DNA of 64,000 bases from Lentzea aerocolonigenes (lineage in GTDB: Bacteria > Actinomycetota > Actinomycetes > Mycobacteriales > Pseudonocardiaceae): assembly GCF_000974445.1 (NCBI RefSeq), contig NZ_BBOJ01000007.1:248001-312000 (forward strand). The letters are read 5' to 3'. Position 1 is the first letter of the stretch. Every line of letters starts with the position of its first letter. Under the pieces are notes generated by a model. It did not search any database, had not been told where the DNA came from, and saw only the letters and a list, made by a program, of their open reading frames with translations. Position numbers and translations under genes: made by a program. Shown here one piece after another: positions 25,286 through 34,338 of the stretch.

Positions 25286-26101
25286 TCAGCCCTTCACCGA
25301 ACCGGTGAGCCCTCCCACCATCCGGCGTTCGGCGAGCACGAAGAACGTGAGTGCCGGGATCATGGACAGCGCGGTGAAGGCGAGCACCTTCGCGGTGTCC
25401 TGGGTGTGCTCCGACTGGAACATCGCGACGCCCAGCGGGAGCGTGAAGTTGGTGGAGTCGTTGAACACCAGCAGTGGCAGCAGGAAGAAGTTCCAGCTGC
25501 TGACGAACGCGAGCACGGACACGGTGGCCAGCGCGGGCCGGGACAGCGGCAGCAGGATCCGCCAGAAGAACCCGAGCCTGGCCGCGCCGTCGAGCAACGC
25601 GGCGTCCTCGAGCTCGGTGGGAATCGCGTGCATGAACGGCCGCAGGATCACGATCGTGATCGGCAGGGAGAACGCCGCCTCGGGAATGGCCACGCCGAGC
25701 GGGTTCTCCAGCAGTCCGAGCTGACGCAGCCACAGGTACAACGGCAGCGTCGCGACCCCGAGCGGGAACAGCAGCCCGAGCGTGAACAGCGTGTAGAACG
25801 CCTCACGGCCCCGGAAGACGTAGCGGGACAACGCGAACGCCGCCATCGAGCCGAACGCGACGGCCAGCGTCGTCGCGATCACCGCGATCAGCGCGCTGTT
25901 CCAGAGCAGTCGCCAGAACACCGGCGAGGTCAGCACGTCCCGGTAGTTCTCCCACACCCACGGGCCGGGAAGGCCCGCCGGCGAGGAGTTGATCTGAGCG
26001 GTGGTGCGGAACCCGCCCAGCAACACGAACAGCAGCGGCACCACCGTGATGCCGACGACGGCGAACGCGGCCAGGTAGCCGGCGGTGTTGCGACGTGCCA
26101 T
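25286..26101 (-). CDS. Sugar ABC transporter permease (MalG type)
   Basis: A 271-residue inner-membrane permease with six predicted helices (first at about 9-30, TAGYLAAFAVVGITVVPLL). The ATPase-docking EAA loop is EDAALLDGAARLGFFWRIL. The gene follows the partner permease by 1 bp and precedes the GH115 gene. Together with the lipoprotein and the second permease it should import xylo-oligosaccharides or aldouronic acids released outside the cell. No ATPase gene is present in the operon, so a shared MsiK-type ATPase encoded elsewhere is expected. Confidence 0.93.
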   Translation of the reverse strand: MARRNTAGYLAAFAVVGITVVPLLFVLLGGFRTTAQINSSPAGLPGPWVWENYRDVLTSPVFWRLLWNSALIAVIATTLAVAFGSMAAFALSRYVFRGREAFYTLFTLGLLFPLGVATLPLYLWLRQLGLLENPLGVAIPEAAFSLPITIVILRPFMHAIPTELEDAALLDGAARLGFFWRILLPLSRPALATVSVLAFVSSWNFFLLPLLVFNDSTNFTLPLGVAMFQSEHTQDTAKVLAFTALSMIPALTFFVLAERRMVGGLTGSVKG

Positions 26102-26102
26102 C

Positions 26103-27080
26103 TCAGCTCACCGCCCTGGTCAGCGCGCCGTCGGTGTCCCGGCGCAGTGCGAACCGCTGGTAGAACAACGCGAAGGTGAAGCAGATGATGAACAGGATCA
26201 CCGCGACCGCGCTGCCGAACCCGAACTCGTACCGCTTGAACCCGTGGTCGATCAGGTAGGTCGCCATGGTCGTGGACGCGTTCGCGGGCCCGCCCAGCGT
26301 CATGATCCAGACCAGGTCGAACAGCTGCAGCGACCCGATCACCGACAGGAAGATCCACACGCGGATCGTGGGTCCCAGCAACGGGAGCACCACGTGCCGG
26401 GTGGTCTGCCAGCTCGACGCGCCGTCGAGCGCGGCGGCTTCCCGCAACTCGGCGGGGATGCCCTGGAGCCCGGCCAGCAGGAGGATCACGCCGAAACCGA
26501 TGTACTTCCAGGTGATCACGATGAACAACGTGTAGAGCACGAGTCCCTGGTCGGCCAGCCACTGGTGCACGAACGAGCCGAGGCCGACACCGCGCAGGAC
26601 CTCGTCGACGAACCCACCCGGTTGCAGCATCAGCAGCCAGATCACCGCGGTCACGGCCTCGGACAGCACGTACGGTGCGAAAACCACCATGCGCAGGAAC
26701 GTCCGGCCGCGCAGCTTCCGGTTGAGCAGCAGCGCGAGGCTGATGCTGAGCGGGAGCTGCACGATGATCGAGAGAGCCGCGATGATCAGGTTGTGCCCGA
26801 TGGCACCCCGGAACACCTCGCCGGAGAAGGCGTCGACGTAGTTGTCCAGGCCGACGAAGTCCGTCAGCGGGCCGAAGCCGTTCCACGAGTAGAGGCTGTA
26901 GTACACGGCCACGCAGATCGGCACCAGGACGAACCCGGCGAACAGCAGCAGGCCTGGTCCCAGCAGGAGCGCGAGCTCGAGCCGGGTGCGCAGGCGCGAC
27001 CGCCGCCGGGTGCCCCCGGCCGCTGGCGCGTGCGGCACGGGGGCGGTCGGTGGCCGCGTGGTGATCGCGGCGCTCATCAC
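26103..27080 (-). CDS. Sugar ABC transporter permease (MalF type)
   Basis: A 325-residue permease. GTG 27080 is immediately followed by an ATG at 27077; the GTG overlaps the lipoprotein stop. A basic N-terminal tail (GTRRRSRLRTRLE) precedes six helices, the first being LALLLGPGLLLFAGFVLVP. The EAA loop reads LREAAALDGASSWQTTRHVVLP. It is the partner of the MalG-type permease encoded 1 bp downstream; the two form the membrane channel of the importer. Confidence 0.93.
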   Translation of the reverse strand: MMSAAITTRPPTAPVPHAPAAGGTRRRSRLRTRLELALLLGPGLLLFAGFVLVPICVAVYYSLYSWNGFGPLTDFVGLDNYVDAFSGEVFRGAIGHNLIIAALSIIVQLPLSISLALLLNRKLRGRTFLRMVVFAPYVLSEAVTAVIWLLMLQPGGFVDEVLRGVGLGSFVHQWLADQGLVLYTLFIVITWKYIGFGVILLLAGLQGIPAELREAAALDGASSWQTTRHVVLPLLGPTIRVWIFLSVIGSLQLFDLVWIMTLGGPANASTTMATYLIDHGFKRYEFGFGSAVAVILFIICFTFALFYQRFALRRDTDGALTRAVS

Positions 27081-28363
27081 TTGTTCCCGGCAGCTGCTTT
27101 GCTGACCGACCCGACGATCGTGCTCGGGTCACCCTGCCCTGCGAAGAAGTTCGCGATCGCGTCGTTCAGCGCCTGACCGACGTTGGTCGGCATCGCGATG
27201 TCGAAGTAGAACTGCAGGTGCGGCGCCTTCGACACGTACTCCGCGATCTTCTTGTGCGTCTCGGTCTTCAGCGACGCCACCGCGGCCGGGTGGACGGGCA
27301 GGCCGGAGCCCGTCGCGGCGAGCTTCTTCTGCACCTCCTCGCCGACGAGGTGGCCGAGGAAGTCCGCGCACGCCTTGGCCGCACGCGTGGTGCAGGAGAA
27401 ACCGTCACCGCCGCCGAGGACGGAGTTCGGGTCACCCTGACCACCGGGCACGGCCGGGAACGGGAACCAGCCGATCTTCGAGTCCAGGTCCTTGTCCTCG
27501 GTCAGCGACTGCATCACGTCCGGGTTCCAGTCGCCCTGCAGCTCCATGGCGGCCTTGCCGGTCGCGAGCATGCCGGCCGAGCTGCCGGCGCCCTGCTGGG
27601 CCGGCGTGCCGACGAAGCCGTCCTGGAACGGCTTGGTGTCCAGGAACGCCTTGAGGTTCTCGCCCGCCTTGGTGAAGCACGGGTCGGAGAAGTCCTTCTT
27701 CTCCACCGCGGTCTTCAGCGAGTCGACGGAGCACTGCCGGATCGCGAAGTAGTTGTAGTAGAAGGCATCCGGCCAGCGGTCCTTGCCACCCACGGCGATC
27801 GGCACCAGGTTCGCCGTCTTCAGCTTGGCCACCGCGGCGTTCAGCTCGTCCAGCGTGGTGGGCGGGCTGGTGACCCCGGCGGTCGCGAAGAGGTCCTTGC
27901 GGTACCAGAACCCGACGGCGTGCATCTGGTACGGCACACCGTACTGCTTGCCCGCGGACTGCCAGCCCGTCGCCGCCTGGCCGAGCGGTCCGATCCAGCT
28001 CTTCGACGCCTGCGTGATGTCGGCGAGCTTGCCAGAGCTGAGCTGCGAGACCAGTGAGCCACCGCCCCACTGCTGGAAGATGTCCGGTGGTGTGTTGCCC
28101 TGCAGCGCAAGGGGCACCTTGGTCTGGAACTGCTCGTTCTGCAACGGCTCGATCGTGAACGAGACGTCCTGGTGGGTCTTGTGGAAGTCGTCGGCGATCT
28201 GCTGCCAGATCGTCTTCATCGGTTCCGTGGTCCGGTTGTGCCACCAGGTGAGCGTGACCGGACCGTTGGCGGAGGCGTCGCCGCCACCCGAACCACTGCA
28301 CGCGGCGAGCAGGAGTGTCGCTGCGGCGGCGAGGGCGACGGACAACTTGTGCACAGAACGCAT
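27077..28363 (-). CDS. Sugar ABC transporter substrate-binding lipoprotein
   Basis: A 428-residue lipoprotein. The signal peptide ends with lipobox LLAACSG (lipidated Cys22), followed by a Gly/Ser linker and the binding fold starting VTLTWWHNRTTEPMKTIWQQ. Aromatic residues such as WWHN and FQQWGGGS are typical of oligosaccharide-binding proteins of the MalE/BxlE group. It is the first gene of the importer-GH115-GH10 operon, read from a promoter with TTGACA and AATTCT that faces the LacI gene. It captures the released xylan fragments at the membrane surface. Exact ligand unknown: xylobiose, longer xylo-oligosaccharides or glucuronic-acid-decorated forms. Confidence 0.93.
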   Translation of the reverse strand: MRSVHKLSVALAAAATLLLAACSGSGGGDASANGPVTLTWWHNRTTEPMKTIWQQIADDFHKTHQDVSFTIEPLQNEQFQTKVPLALQGNTPPDIFQQWGGGSLVSQLSSGKLADITQASKSWIGPLGQAATGWQSAGKQYGVPYQMHAVGFWYRKDLFATAGVTSPPTTLDELNAAVAKLKTANLVPIAVGGKDRWPDAFYYNYFAIRQCSVDSLKTAVEKKDFSDPCFTKAGENLKAFLDTKPFQDGFVGTPAQQGAGSSAGMLATGKAAMELQGDWNPDVMQSLTEDKDLDSKIGWFPFPAVPGGQGDPNSVLGGGDGFSCTTRAAKACADFLGHLVGEEVQKKLAATGSGLPVHPAAVASLKTETHKKIAEYVSKAPHLQFYFDIAMPTNVGQALNDAIANFFAGQGDPSTIVGSVSKAAAGNK

Positions 28364-28428
28364 TGAGGTCCACTCCTGACGACGTCGGCCGAGTTGGACA
28401 GGCGGTGAGCGATGCGCGACGGGTAGTG

Positions 28429-28489
28429 AGAATTGCGCGTCCGCCGCCGTGTGTCAATCGTTGTCGATAACGTTTTACAACGCTAGCCT
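28429..28489. promoter_or_regulatory. Divergent xylan-operon / LacI promoters with LacI operator
   Basis: Toward the importer: TTGACA (28457-28452, minus strand), 17-bp spacer, AATTCT (28434-28429). Toward lacI: TTGTCG (28461-28466), 17-bp spacer, TAGCCT (28484-28489), then 7 nt to the GTG start, so the LacI transcript is probably leaderless. Between and over them lies CGTTGTCGATAACG (28459-28472), a 14-bp near-palindrome continued as TTTTACAACG, which LacI could use to block both directions. Confidence 0.72.
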
Positions 28490-28496
28490 GGCCCCC

Positions 28497-29510
28497 GTGC
28501 CTCCCCGCTCTCGTGTCACGATCCGTGACGTCGCCGCTCAGGCCGGCGTCTCGGTCGCCACCGTGTCCAAGGTCCTGAACCAGCGCTACGGCGTCTCCGC
28601 CGACACGTTCGCGAAGGTGACGGCCGTGATCAAGGAGCTGGGCTACGAGGCGAGCCTGGTCGCGCAGAGCCTGCGCAACCACCGCACCAACGTGATCGGC
28701 ATCCTGGTCGCCGACATCGAGCCGTTCAGCACCGAACTGCTCAAGGGCGCGGCCGACGCCATCCGCGGCACCGGTTTCGAGCTGGTCGTGTACTCGGCGG
28801 GCGGCCGCACCGGCGATCCGGAGGGCTGGGAGCAGCGTTACCTGACGCGGCTCAGCGGCACCCTGGTCGACGGTGCCGTGCTCGTCACGCCTGCCGTCGA
28901 CCTCGAAGGCCTGCCCGGCACACCCGTCGTCGCCGTCGACCCGCACACCGGGCGCGCGGCACTGCCCACAGTGGACTCCGACAACCTCCACGGCGGACGG
29001 CTCGCCACCGAGCACCTGCTCGCGCTCGGCCACCGCCGGATCGCCCTGCTCACCGGCCGCGAGGACCTGAAGTCCGCCCAGCAGCGCGAAACCGGCTACC
29101 GGGGCGCGCTCGCCAGCGCGGGCATCGAGGTCGACGAGAGCCTGATCCGCCGCGGTGACTACGACCACGACGTGGCGGCCGAGTCGGCACGGGCGCTGCT
29201 GAGCGAACCCGACCGCCCGACCGCCGTGTTCGCCGCCAACGACATCTCCGCCATCGGTGCCATCGAGGCCGCGCTCGAGCTCGGGCTGCGGGTGCCGGAG
29301 GACCTCTCGGTGGTCGGTTTCGACAACATCCCCGAGTCCGCGCTGTGCACCCCTCCGCTCACGACGGTGCAGCAGCCGATCCGGGAGATGGGCCAGCGCG
29401 CCGTCACGTTGCTGGTTCGGCTCATCAACGGCGAAGACCCGGAAGACACGCACATCACGCTCGGCACCGAGCTCGTCGTCCGCCAGACGACGCGCGCGCT
29501 GCTTTCCTGA
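28497..29510 (+). CDS. LacI-family transcriptional regulator of the xylan locus
   Basis: A 337-residue repressor from GTG 28497, chosen because a -10 hexamer ends 7 nt upstream and the helix-turn-helix begins at once (RVTIRDVAAQAGVSVATVSK, hinge helix RNHRTNVIGILV). The periplasmic-binding-protein-like effector domain (about 65-335) has typical segments IALLTGREDLKSAQQRE and PDRPTAVFAANDISAIGA. It is divergent from the importer operon, cotranscribed with the GH3 gene (14-bp gap), and its promoter holds a palindrome that fits autoregulation. The expected inducer is a xylo-oligosaccharide or aldouronic acid. Confidence 0.93.
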   Translation: MPPRSRVTIRDVAAQAGVSVATVSKVLNQRYGVSADTFAKVTAVIKELGYEASLVAQSLRNHRTNVIGILVADIEPFSTELLKGAADAIRGTGFELVVYSAGGRTGDPEGWEQRYLTRLSGTLVDGAVLVTPAVDLEGLPGTPVVAVDPHTGRAALPTVDSDNLHGGRLATEHLLALGHRRIALLTGREDLKSAQQRETGYRGALASAGIEVDESLIRRGDYDHDVAAESARALLSEPDRPTAVFAANDISAIGAIEAALELGLRVPEDLSVVGFDNIPESALCTPPLTTVQQPIREMGQRAVTLLVRLINGEDPEDTHITLGTELVVRQTTRALLS

Positions 29511-29524
29511 CCCCAGGAGGACCT

Positions 29525-31825
29525 GTGACGACCGAGGCCACCACGTCCGGCGAGCTCTGGCGCGATCCGCAGGCCGCGCCGGCCGACCGCGTGCGCGACC
29601 TGATCACCAGGATGACCGTCCGCGAGAAAGTCGCGCAGCTGTACGGGGTGTGGGTCGGCATCGAGTCCGGCGGCGAGGTCGCACCTCACCAGCACGACCT
29701 CGCCGCGCCGATCGACTGGGACGAGCTCGTCCAGCACGGTCTCGGCCAGCTCACCCGCGTGTTCGGCACGCGCCCCATCGCGCCGGAGGTCGGCGCGCGC
29801 AGCCTCGCCCGCACCCAGCGCGAGATCATCACGCGCGGCCGGTTCGGCATTCCCGCCGTGGTGCACGAGGAGTGCCTGACCGGTCTCGCCGCCTGGCAGG
29901 CCACGGTGTACCCGTCGCCGCTGTGCTGGGGCGCGAGCTTCGAGCCGGACCTGGTGCAGCGCATGACCGAGCTCATGGGCCGGTCGATGCGCCGTCTCGG
30001 CGTGCACCAGGGTCTCGCGCCGGTGCTCGACGTGGCGAGGGACCTGCGCTGGGGCCGCGTCGAGGAGTCGATCGGCGAGGACCCGCACCTCGTCGGGCTC
30101 ATCGGCAGCGCGTACGTCTCCGGGCTCGAGTCGGCGGGGATCGTCGCCACGCTCAAGCACTTCGCGGGCCACTCGGGTTCGCGTGCCGGGCGCAACCTCG
30201 CGCCGTCCTCGGTCGGTCCGCGCGAGTTCGTCGACGTGCTGCTGCCGCCGTTCGAGATGGCGCTGCGAGCGGGTGCGCGCTCGGTGATGAACTCCTACAC
30301 CAGCAACGACGGTCTTCCGGCCGCCGCCGATCCCGGGTTGCTCACCGAACGGCTGCGCGACGAGTACGGGTTCGCCGGAACCGTGGTGGCCGACTACTTC
30401 GCCATCCCGTTCCTGCACCGGCTGCACGGCGTGGCGGCGGACCGGGAGGATGCCGCGATCCAGTCGCTCGTCGCGGGCATCGACGTCGAACTGCCCACTG
30501 TGGACTGTTACGGCGAACCCCTGCTCGCCGCACTCGACGCCGGCACCGTCGACGAGGCCGTGGTCGACCGCGCGCTCGAACGCGTGCTGCTGCAGAAGCT
30601 CGAGCTCGGCCTGCTCGACCCGGACTACTCCCCCGACGTGCCCGGTGAGGAGATCGACCTCGACGACGCCGAGTCGAGGGCGCTGGCGCGACGGCTCGCC
30701 GAACGGTCGATCGTGTTGCTGCACAACGACGGACTGCTCCCGCTGACCGGCAGGCGCAAGGTCGCCGTCGTCGGCCCGCGGGCGAACGACGCCGGTGCCG
30801 TCATGGGCTGCTACTCGTTCCCGTTGCACGTCGGCGTGCACCACCCGGAAGTGCCGATCGGCCTCGACGTGCCCACCGTCGTGGACGCGCTGCGGGCCGA
30901 CCACGACGTCGTGTACTCGCTCGGCTGCCCGGTGCTCGGTGGCACGGACGACGAGATCGCCGCGGCGGTCGAGGCCGCGCGCGAGGCGGAGGTCTGCGTC
31001 GCCGTGCTCGGCGACCAGGCGGGCCTGTTCGGCGCGGGCACGTCCGGCGAGGGCTGCGACGCCACCGACCTCAGGCTGCCCGGCAGGCAGGAGGAGCTGC
31101 TGGAGGCGCTGCTCGCGACGGGCACCCCGGTCGTGCTGGTGCTGCTGTCCGGACGGCCGTACGAGCTGCACCGCCAGATCGACCGGCTCGCGGCCGTCGT
31201 CTGCGGCTTCTACCCCGGCGAGGAGGGCGCGGCCGCGCTGGCCGACGTCCTCAGTGGACGGACGAACCCGTCCGGCAGGCTCCCGGTGACCTTCCCCGGC
31301 GCCGGCACGAGCCAGCCGTGGACGTACCTCGTCGCACCGCTCGGCGAGCGCACCGACATCAGCAGTGTCGACCCGACGCCGCTGTTCCCCTTCGGCCACG
31401 GCCTGTCCTACGCGCCGGTCACCTGGCTGACCACCGGTGTCGAGGCGCGGGAGTGGCCGACCGACGGCACGTGCCGGCTGGTCACGGTCCTGCGCAACGA
31501 CAAGGAGATCGCGACCACCGAGGTCGTCCAGATCTACCTGCACGACCCCGTGGCCGAGGTCGCGAGGCCGACGCAGCAGCTGATCGGCGCGGTGAAGGTC
31601 GATCTCGCGCCCGGCCAGACCCGCACCGTCACCGCCGAGCTGCACGCGGACCTCACCGCGTACACCGGCCGCGCGGGTCACCGCCAGGTCGACCAGGGCG
31701 ACGTCGAGCTCCGCGTCGGCAGGTCGAGCACGGACGTCCACGCGGCTCTGCGGCTCGTGCTCACCGGCCCTCGCCGCCGCGTGGGCTACGACCGTGTTCT
31801 GACACCGGTCTTCGACATTCGGTAG
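29525..31825 (+). CDS. GH3 beta-xylosidase / beta-glucosidase, cytoplasmic
   Basis: A 766-residue glycosidase from GTG 29525, preceded by AGGAGG at 29515-29520. No signal peptide. The GH3 barrel (residues 25-390) has GRFGIPAVVHEECLTG, LAPVLDVARDLRWGRVEESI, AHFKHFAGH-type segment LKHFAGHSGSRAG, and nucleophile Asp290 in TVVADYFAIPF. The C-terminal alpha/beta sandwich (400-620) has GDQAGLFGAGTSGEGCD, and a fibronectin-III-like domain closes the protein. It probably cleaves imported xylo-oligosaccharides to xylose. It forms an operon with the LacI gene. Substrate preference (xyloside, glucoside, arabinoside) cannot be fixed from sequence. Confidence 0.92.
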   Translation: MTTEATTSGELWRDPQAAPADRVRDLITRMTVREKVAQLYGVWVGIESGGEVAPHQHDLAAPIDWDELVQHGLGQLTRVFGTRPIAPEVGARSLARTQREIITRGRFGIPAVVHEECLTGLAAWQATVYPSPLCWGASFEPDLVQRMTELMGRSMRRLGVHQGLAPVLDVARDLRWGRVEESIGEDPHLVGLIGSAYVSGLESAGIVATLKHFAGHSGSRAGRNLAPSSVGPREFVDVLLPPFEMALRAGARSVMNSYTSNDGLPAAADPGLLTERLRDEYGFAGTVVADYFAIPFLHRLHGVAADREDAAIQSLVAGIDVELPTVDCYGEPLLAALDAGTVDEAVVDRALERVLLQKLELGLLDPDYSPDVPGEEIDLDDAESRALARRLAERSIVLLHNDGLLPLTGRRKVAVVGPRANDAGAVMGCYSFPLHVGVHHPEVPIGLDVPTVVDALRADHDVVYSLGCPVLGGTDDEIAAAVEAAREAEVCVAVLGDQAGLFGAGTSGEGCDATDLRLPGRQEELLEALLATGTPVVLVLLSGRPYELHRQIDRLAAVVCGFYPGEEGAAALADVLSGRTNPSGRLPVTFPGAGTSQPWTYLVAPLGERTDISSVDPTPLFPFGHGLSYAPVTWLTTGVEAREWPTDGTCRLVTVLRNDKEIATTEVVQIYLHDPVAEVARPTQQLIGAVKVDLAPGQTRTVTAELHADLTAYTGRAGHRQVDQGDVELRVGRSSTDVHAALRLVLTGPRRRVGYDRVLTPVFDIR

Positions 31826-31865
31826 TGTCCATTGCGGACAGGCCGGGTTGTCGGAGGAGAGCTCT

Positions 31866-32864
31866 GTGCTGGAGATCAGCGGACTGACGTGGGCCGTGAC
31901 GATCGGGGTGATCGTCCTGTTGCTGGCGGTGGACCTCGTGCTCGCGGCGTGGCGCCCTCACCGGATCGGCTTCCGCGAGGCCAGTCTCTGGTCGGTGTTC
32001 TACATCCTCGTCGCCGTGGGTTTCGGCGTGTGGTTCGCCACGGCCCACGGCGGCGGGTTCGGCGCCGAGTACTTCGCGGGCTACATCGTCGAGAAGAGCC
32101 TGTCGGTCGACAACCTGTTCGTCTTCGTGATCATCATGACGACGTTCCTGGTGCCCGAGGAGCACCAGCACAAGGTGCTGACGTTCGGCATCGTGCTCGC
32201 GCTGATCATGCGCGGCATCTTCATCGCCGTCGGCGCCACGCTGCTGTCGTTGTTCTCCTTCATGTTCCTGCTGTTCGGCCTGCTGCTGATCTACACGGCC
32301 GTGCAGCTCTTCCGGCACCGCAACGAGGACCCGGACGTCGAGAACAACGTCGTCGTGAAGACCGCCCGCAAGCTCCTGCCCGTCACCGACGACTACGTCG
32401 GCGGCAAGATCTTCACGCGGATCGACGGCAAGCGCATGGCCACTCCCCTGTTCGTCGTGCTCGTGGCCATCGGCGGCGTCGACCTGCTGTTCGCGCTCGA
32501 CTCGATCCCCGCGGTGTTCGGCGTGACCGAGCAGCCGTACATCGTGTTCACCGCCAACGCGTTCGCGCTGCTCGGCCTGCGCGCGTTGTTCTTCCTCGTC
32601 AAGGGCCTGCTCGACCGGTTGGTGTACCTGTCGGCCGGTCTCGCGGTCATCCTGGCGTTCATCGGCGTCAAGCTGATCCTGCACTGGGGTCACGTCGACA
32701 TCTCCGCGTCGATCCCCGAGGTGCCGACCCCGCTCAGCCTCGGCGTGATCATCGGCATCCTCGTGATCGTGACCGTCGCCAGCCTCGTCAAGACGCGCAA
32801 CGACCCGTCGGCGAAGGCGCACGCGGGATCGCTGCACGGCCACAAGGAACCCGAAACCGACTAA
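31866..32864 (+). CDS. TerC/Alx-family integral membrane protein
   Basis: A 332-residue membrane protein. GTG 31866 is preferred over a TTG at 31848 because GGAGGAG lies 6-7 nt upstream. About nine hydrophobic helices, with the TerC signatures EKSLSVDNLFVF and LFALDSIPAVFGVT carrying the conserved acidic residues in the membrane. The C-terminal tail is charged (KTRNDPSAKAHAG). Family members are linked to tellurite resistance and manganese export. It starts 40 bp after the GH3 gene; with so short a gap there is no room for a yybP-ykoY-type riboswitch. Unrelated in function to the xylan genes. Confidence 0.92.
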   Translation: MLEISGLTWAVTIGVIVLLLAVDLVLAAWRPHRIGFREASLWSVFYILVAVGFGVWFATAHGGGFGAEYFAGYIVEKSLSVDNLFVFVIIMTTFLVPEEHQHKVLTFGIVLALIMRGIFIAVGATLLSLFSFMFLLFGLLLIYTAVQLFRHRNEDPDVENNVVVKTARKLLPVTDDYVGGKIFTRIDGKRMATPLFVVLVAIGGVDLLFALDSIPAVFGVTEQPYIVFTANAFALLGLRALFFLVKGLLDRLVYLSAGLAVILAFIGVKLILHWGHVDISASIPEVPTPLSLGVIIGILVIVTVASLVKTRNDPSAKAHAGSLHGHKEPETD

Positions 32865-32907
32865 GGTTTCTGCCCACGCTCGTCCGCCGATCTCGGAGGT
32901 GTGCACC

Positions 32908-34338
32908 GTGGGTGCCGGCACGTACGGAGACGCCGCTTACCGCTTCCTCGTTCCCGACGCGCCGCACCACAAGCGCACCGACTCGGACCTGTTCCCCGCG
33001 TTCGACTCCACCCGCGCCACCACGCTGAACGTGTTCCGCGCCAGGCCGGGTGTGCAGCGCCCGCGCCTGATCTCGTCGTGGTCGGGAACGATCGAAAGCC
33101 TGTTGCTGGCGTTCCCGTCCTACGGTGTGCGGGCGCCGGAGCTCACGGCCGGCTACCGCTCGGTGATCAACGCGATGCGCATCGGGACCCGGTTCGTCGT
33201 GGTGCACCACGAGAGCGACCGGCAGGTCGTCGAGGAGTGGTTCAGCGGGCATCCCGCCGCGAACGTGTCGTACGTGCCGATGCCCGACTACGTCGACTTC
33301 ACGGACTGGGCGGAGGACGGCTACCTCGCGCTCGTCGACGCGGACGACACCGACGACCTCCGCACCTACCTGCTGGAACCGTGGTCGTTCCCGCGCTCGG
33401 GAGACTCGCTGATCGCGGACACCGCCGAGGAGTTCACCGCGCTGCGGGCGAGCCAGGCGCCGCTCGTGTTCCAGGGCGGGAACTGCCTGATCGGTGACGA
33501 CTTCTGGTTGCTGGGCACCGACTACTTCCTCGACACGCTCGAACTGATCCGCAGCGGCGAGCTCCCGATCAGCGTGCCGGAGGGCCGCACGGAGGTCGAG
33601 TTCGTGCGGGAGCTGTTCCGGCGGCACGTCGACAGCACGCGCGAGCTCCAGCTCGTCGGCACGAAACGGCCGTTGGGCCTGAAGAGGTACTACGCGACCG
33701 TTTCGGACGGGGAGTTCTTCCTCGACCTGCCCGGTGGCGGCACCGGGGACCTCCAGCCGATCTTCCACATCGACATGTTCGTGACGCTCGCCGGACCGGC
33801 GGACGACGGCCGGTTCCGCGTGCTCGTCGGCAGTCCAGCGCTCGCCGACGCCGCGCTGGGCACGAAGTCGCCGTTCGCGTTGCAGACCGCCTACGACGAG
33901 ATCGCGGCCGAGTTCGACCGGCTGGGCTTCGCCGTCGTGCGCAACCCGCTCGTGCACCGGCCGCAGATCACCCAGCGCCTCACGTTCGCCGCTCTGCGGG
34001 ACTTCGCGGCCACCCCGGACGGCGCCGAGCTGCGCGAGGTCGTCGCCCAGTTCACGGCGGCGGGTGCGCAGCAGGACACCGTGGTCCAGGTGCGGTCGTG
34101 GCACCACATCACCTGGAACAACTGCCTGGTGGAGAACAGTTCCAGTGCCGGGAAGTCTGTCTACCTGCCGACGTTCGGGCACGGCGAGCAGGCCGACCTC
34201 GCGGTGATCGACGACGAGATGGAACGGCTGTGGACCGGTTTCGGGTTCTCGGTGGTCCGGCTCGCCGACTTCAACGCGTTCGCCAGCCGTCTGGGTGTCG
34301 TGCACTGCATCAAGAAGTACCTGGGACGGGGTGCGTGA
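32908..34338 (+). CDS. Pentein-like protein (guanidino-modifying enzyme superfamily), function unknown
   Basis: A 476-residue cytoplasmic protein from GTG 32908, with GGAGG 8 nt upstream. I see three spaced features of the pentein fold: PLVFQGGNCLIGDDFWLLG (a GGN turn with acidic residues), His287-x-Asp289 in PIFHIDMFVTLAG, and Cys467 in GVVHCIKKYLG near the C terminus. In agmatine and peptidyl-arginine deiminases the matching elements are the catalytic His, Asp and the Cys of a G-x-HC segment. A deiminase or amidinotransferase acting on a guanidino compound is therefore plausible, though overall similarity to named families looks low. Its stop overlaps the start of a VOC-family gene (TGATG), so the products may act together. 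Confidence 0.65.
   Translation: MGAGTYGDAAYRFLVPDAPHHKRTDSDLFPAFDSTRATTLNVFRARPGVQRPRLISSWSGTIESLLLAFPSYGVRAPELTAGYRSVINAMRIGTRFVVVHHESDRQVVEEWFSGHPAANVSYVPMPDYVDFTDWAEDGYLALVDADDTDDLRTYLLEPWSFPRSGDSLIADTAEEFTALRASQAPLVFQGGNCLIGDDFWLLGTDYFLDTLELIRSGELPISVPEGRTEVEFVRELFRRHVDSTRELQLVGTKRPLGLKRYYATVSDGEFFLDLPGGGTGDLQPIFHIDMFVTLAGPADDGRFRVLVGSPALADAALGTKSPFALQTAYDEIAAEFDRLGFAVVRNPLVHRPQITQRLTFAALRDFAATPDGAELREVVAQFTAAGAQQDTVVQVRSWHHITWNNCLVENSSSAGKSVYLPTFGHGEQADLAVIDDEMERLWTGFGFSVVRLADFNAFASRLGVVHCIKKYLGRGA

Noticed and set aside
31826..31865. Manganese riboswitch before the TerC gene
   Set aside because: The gap is only 40 bp, too short for such an element.
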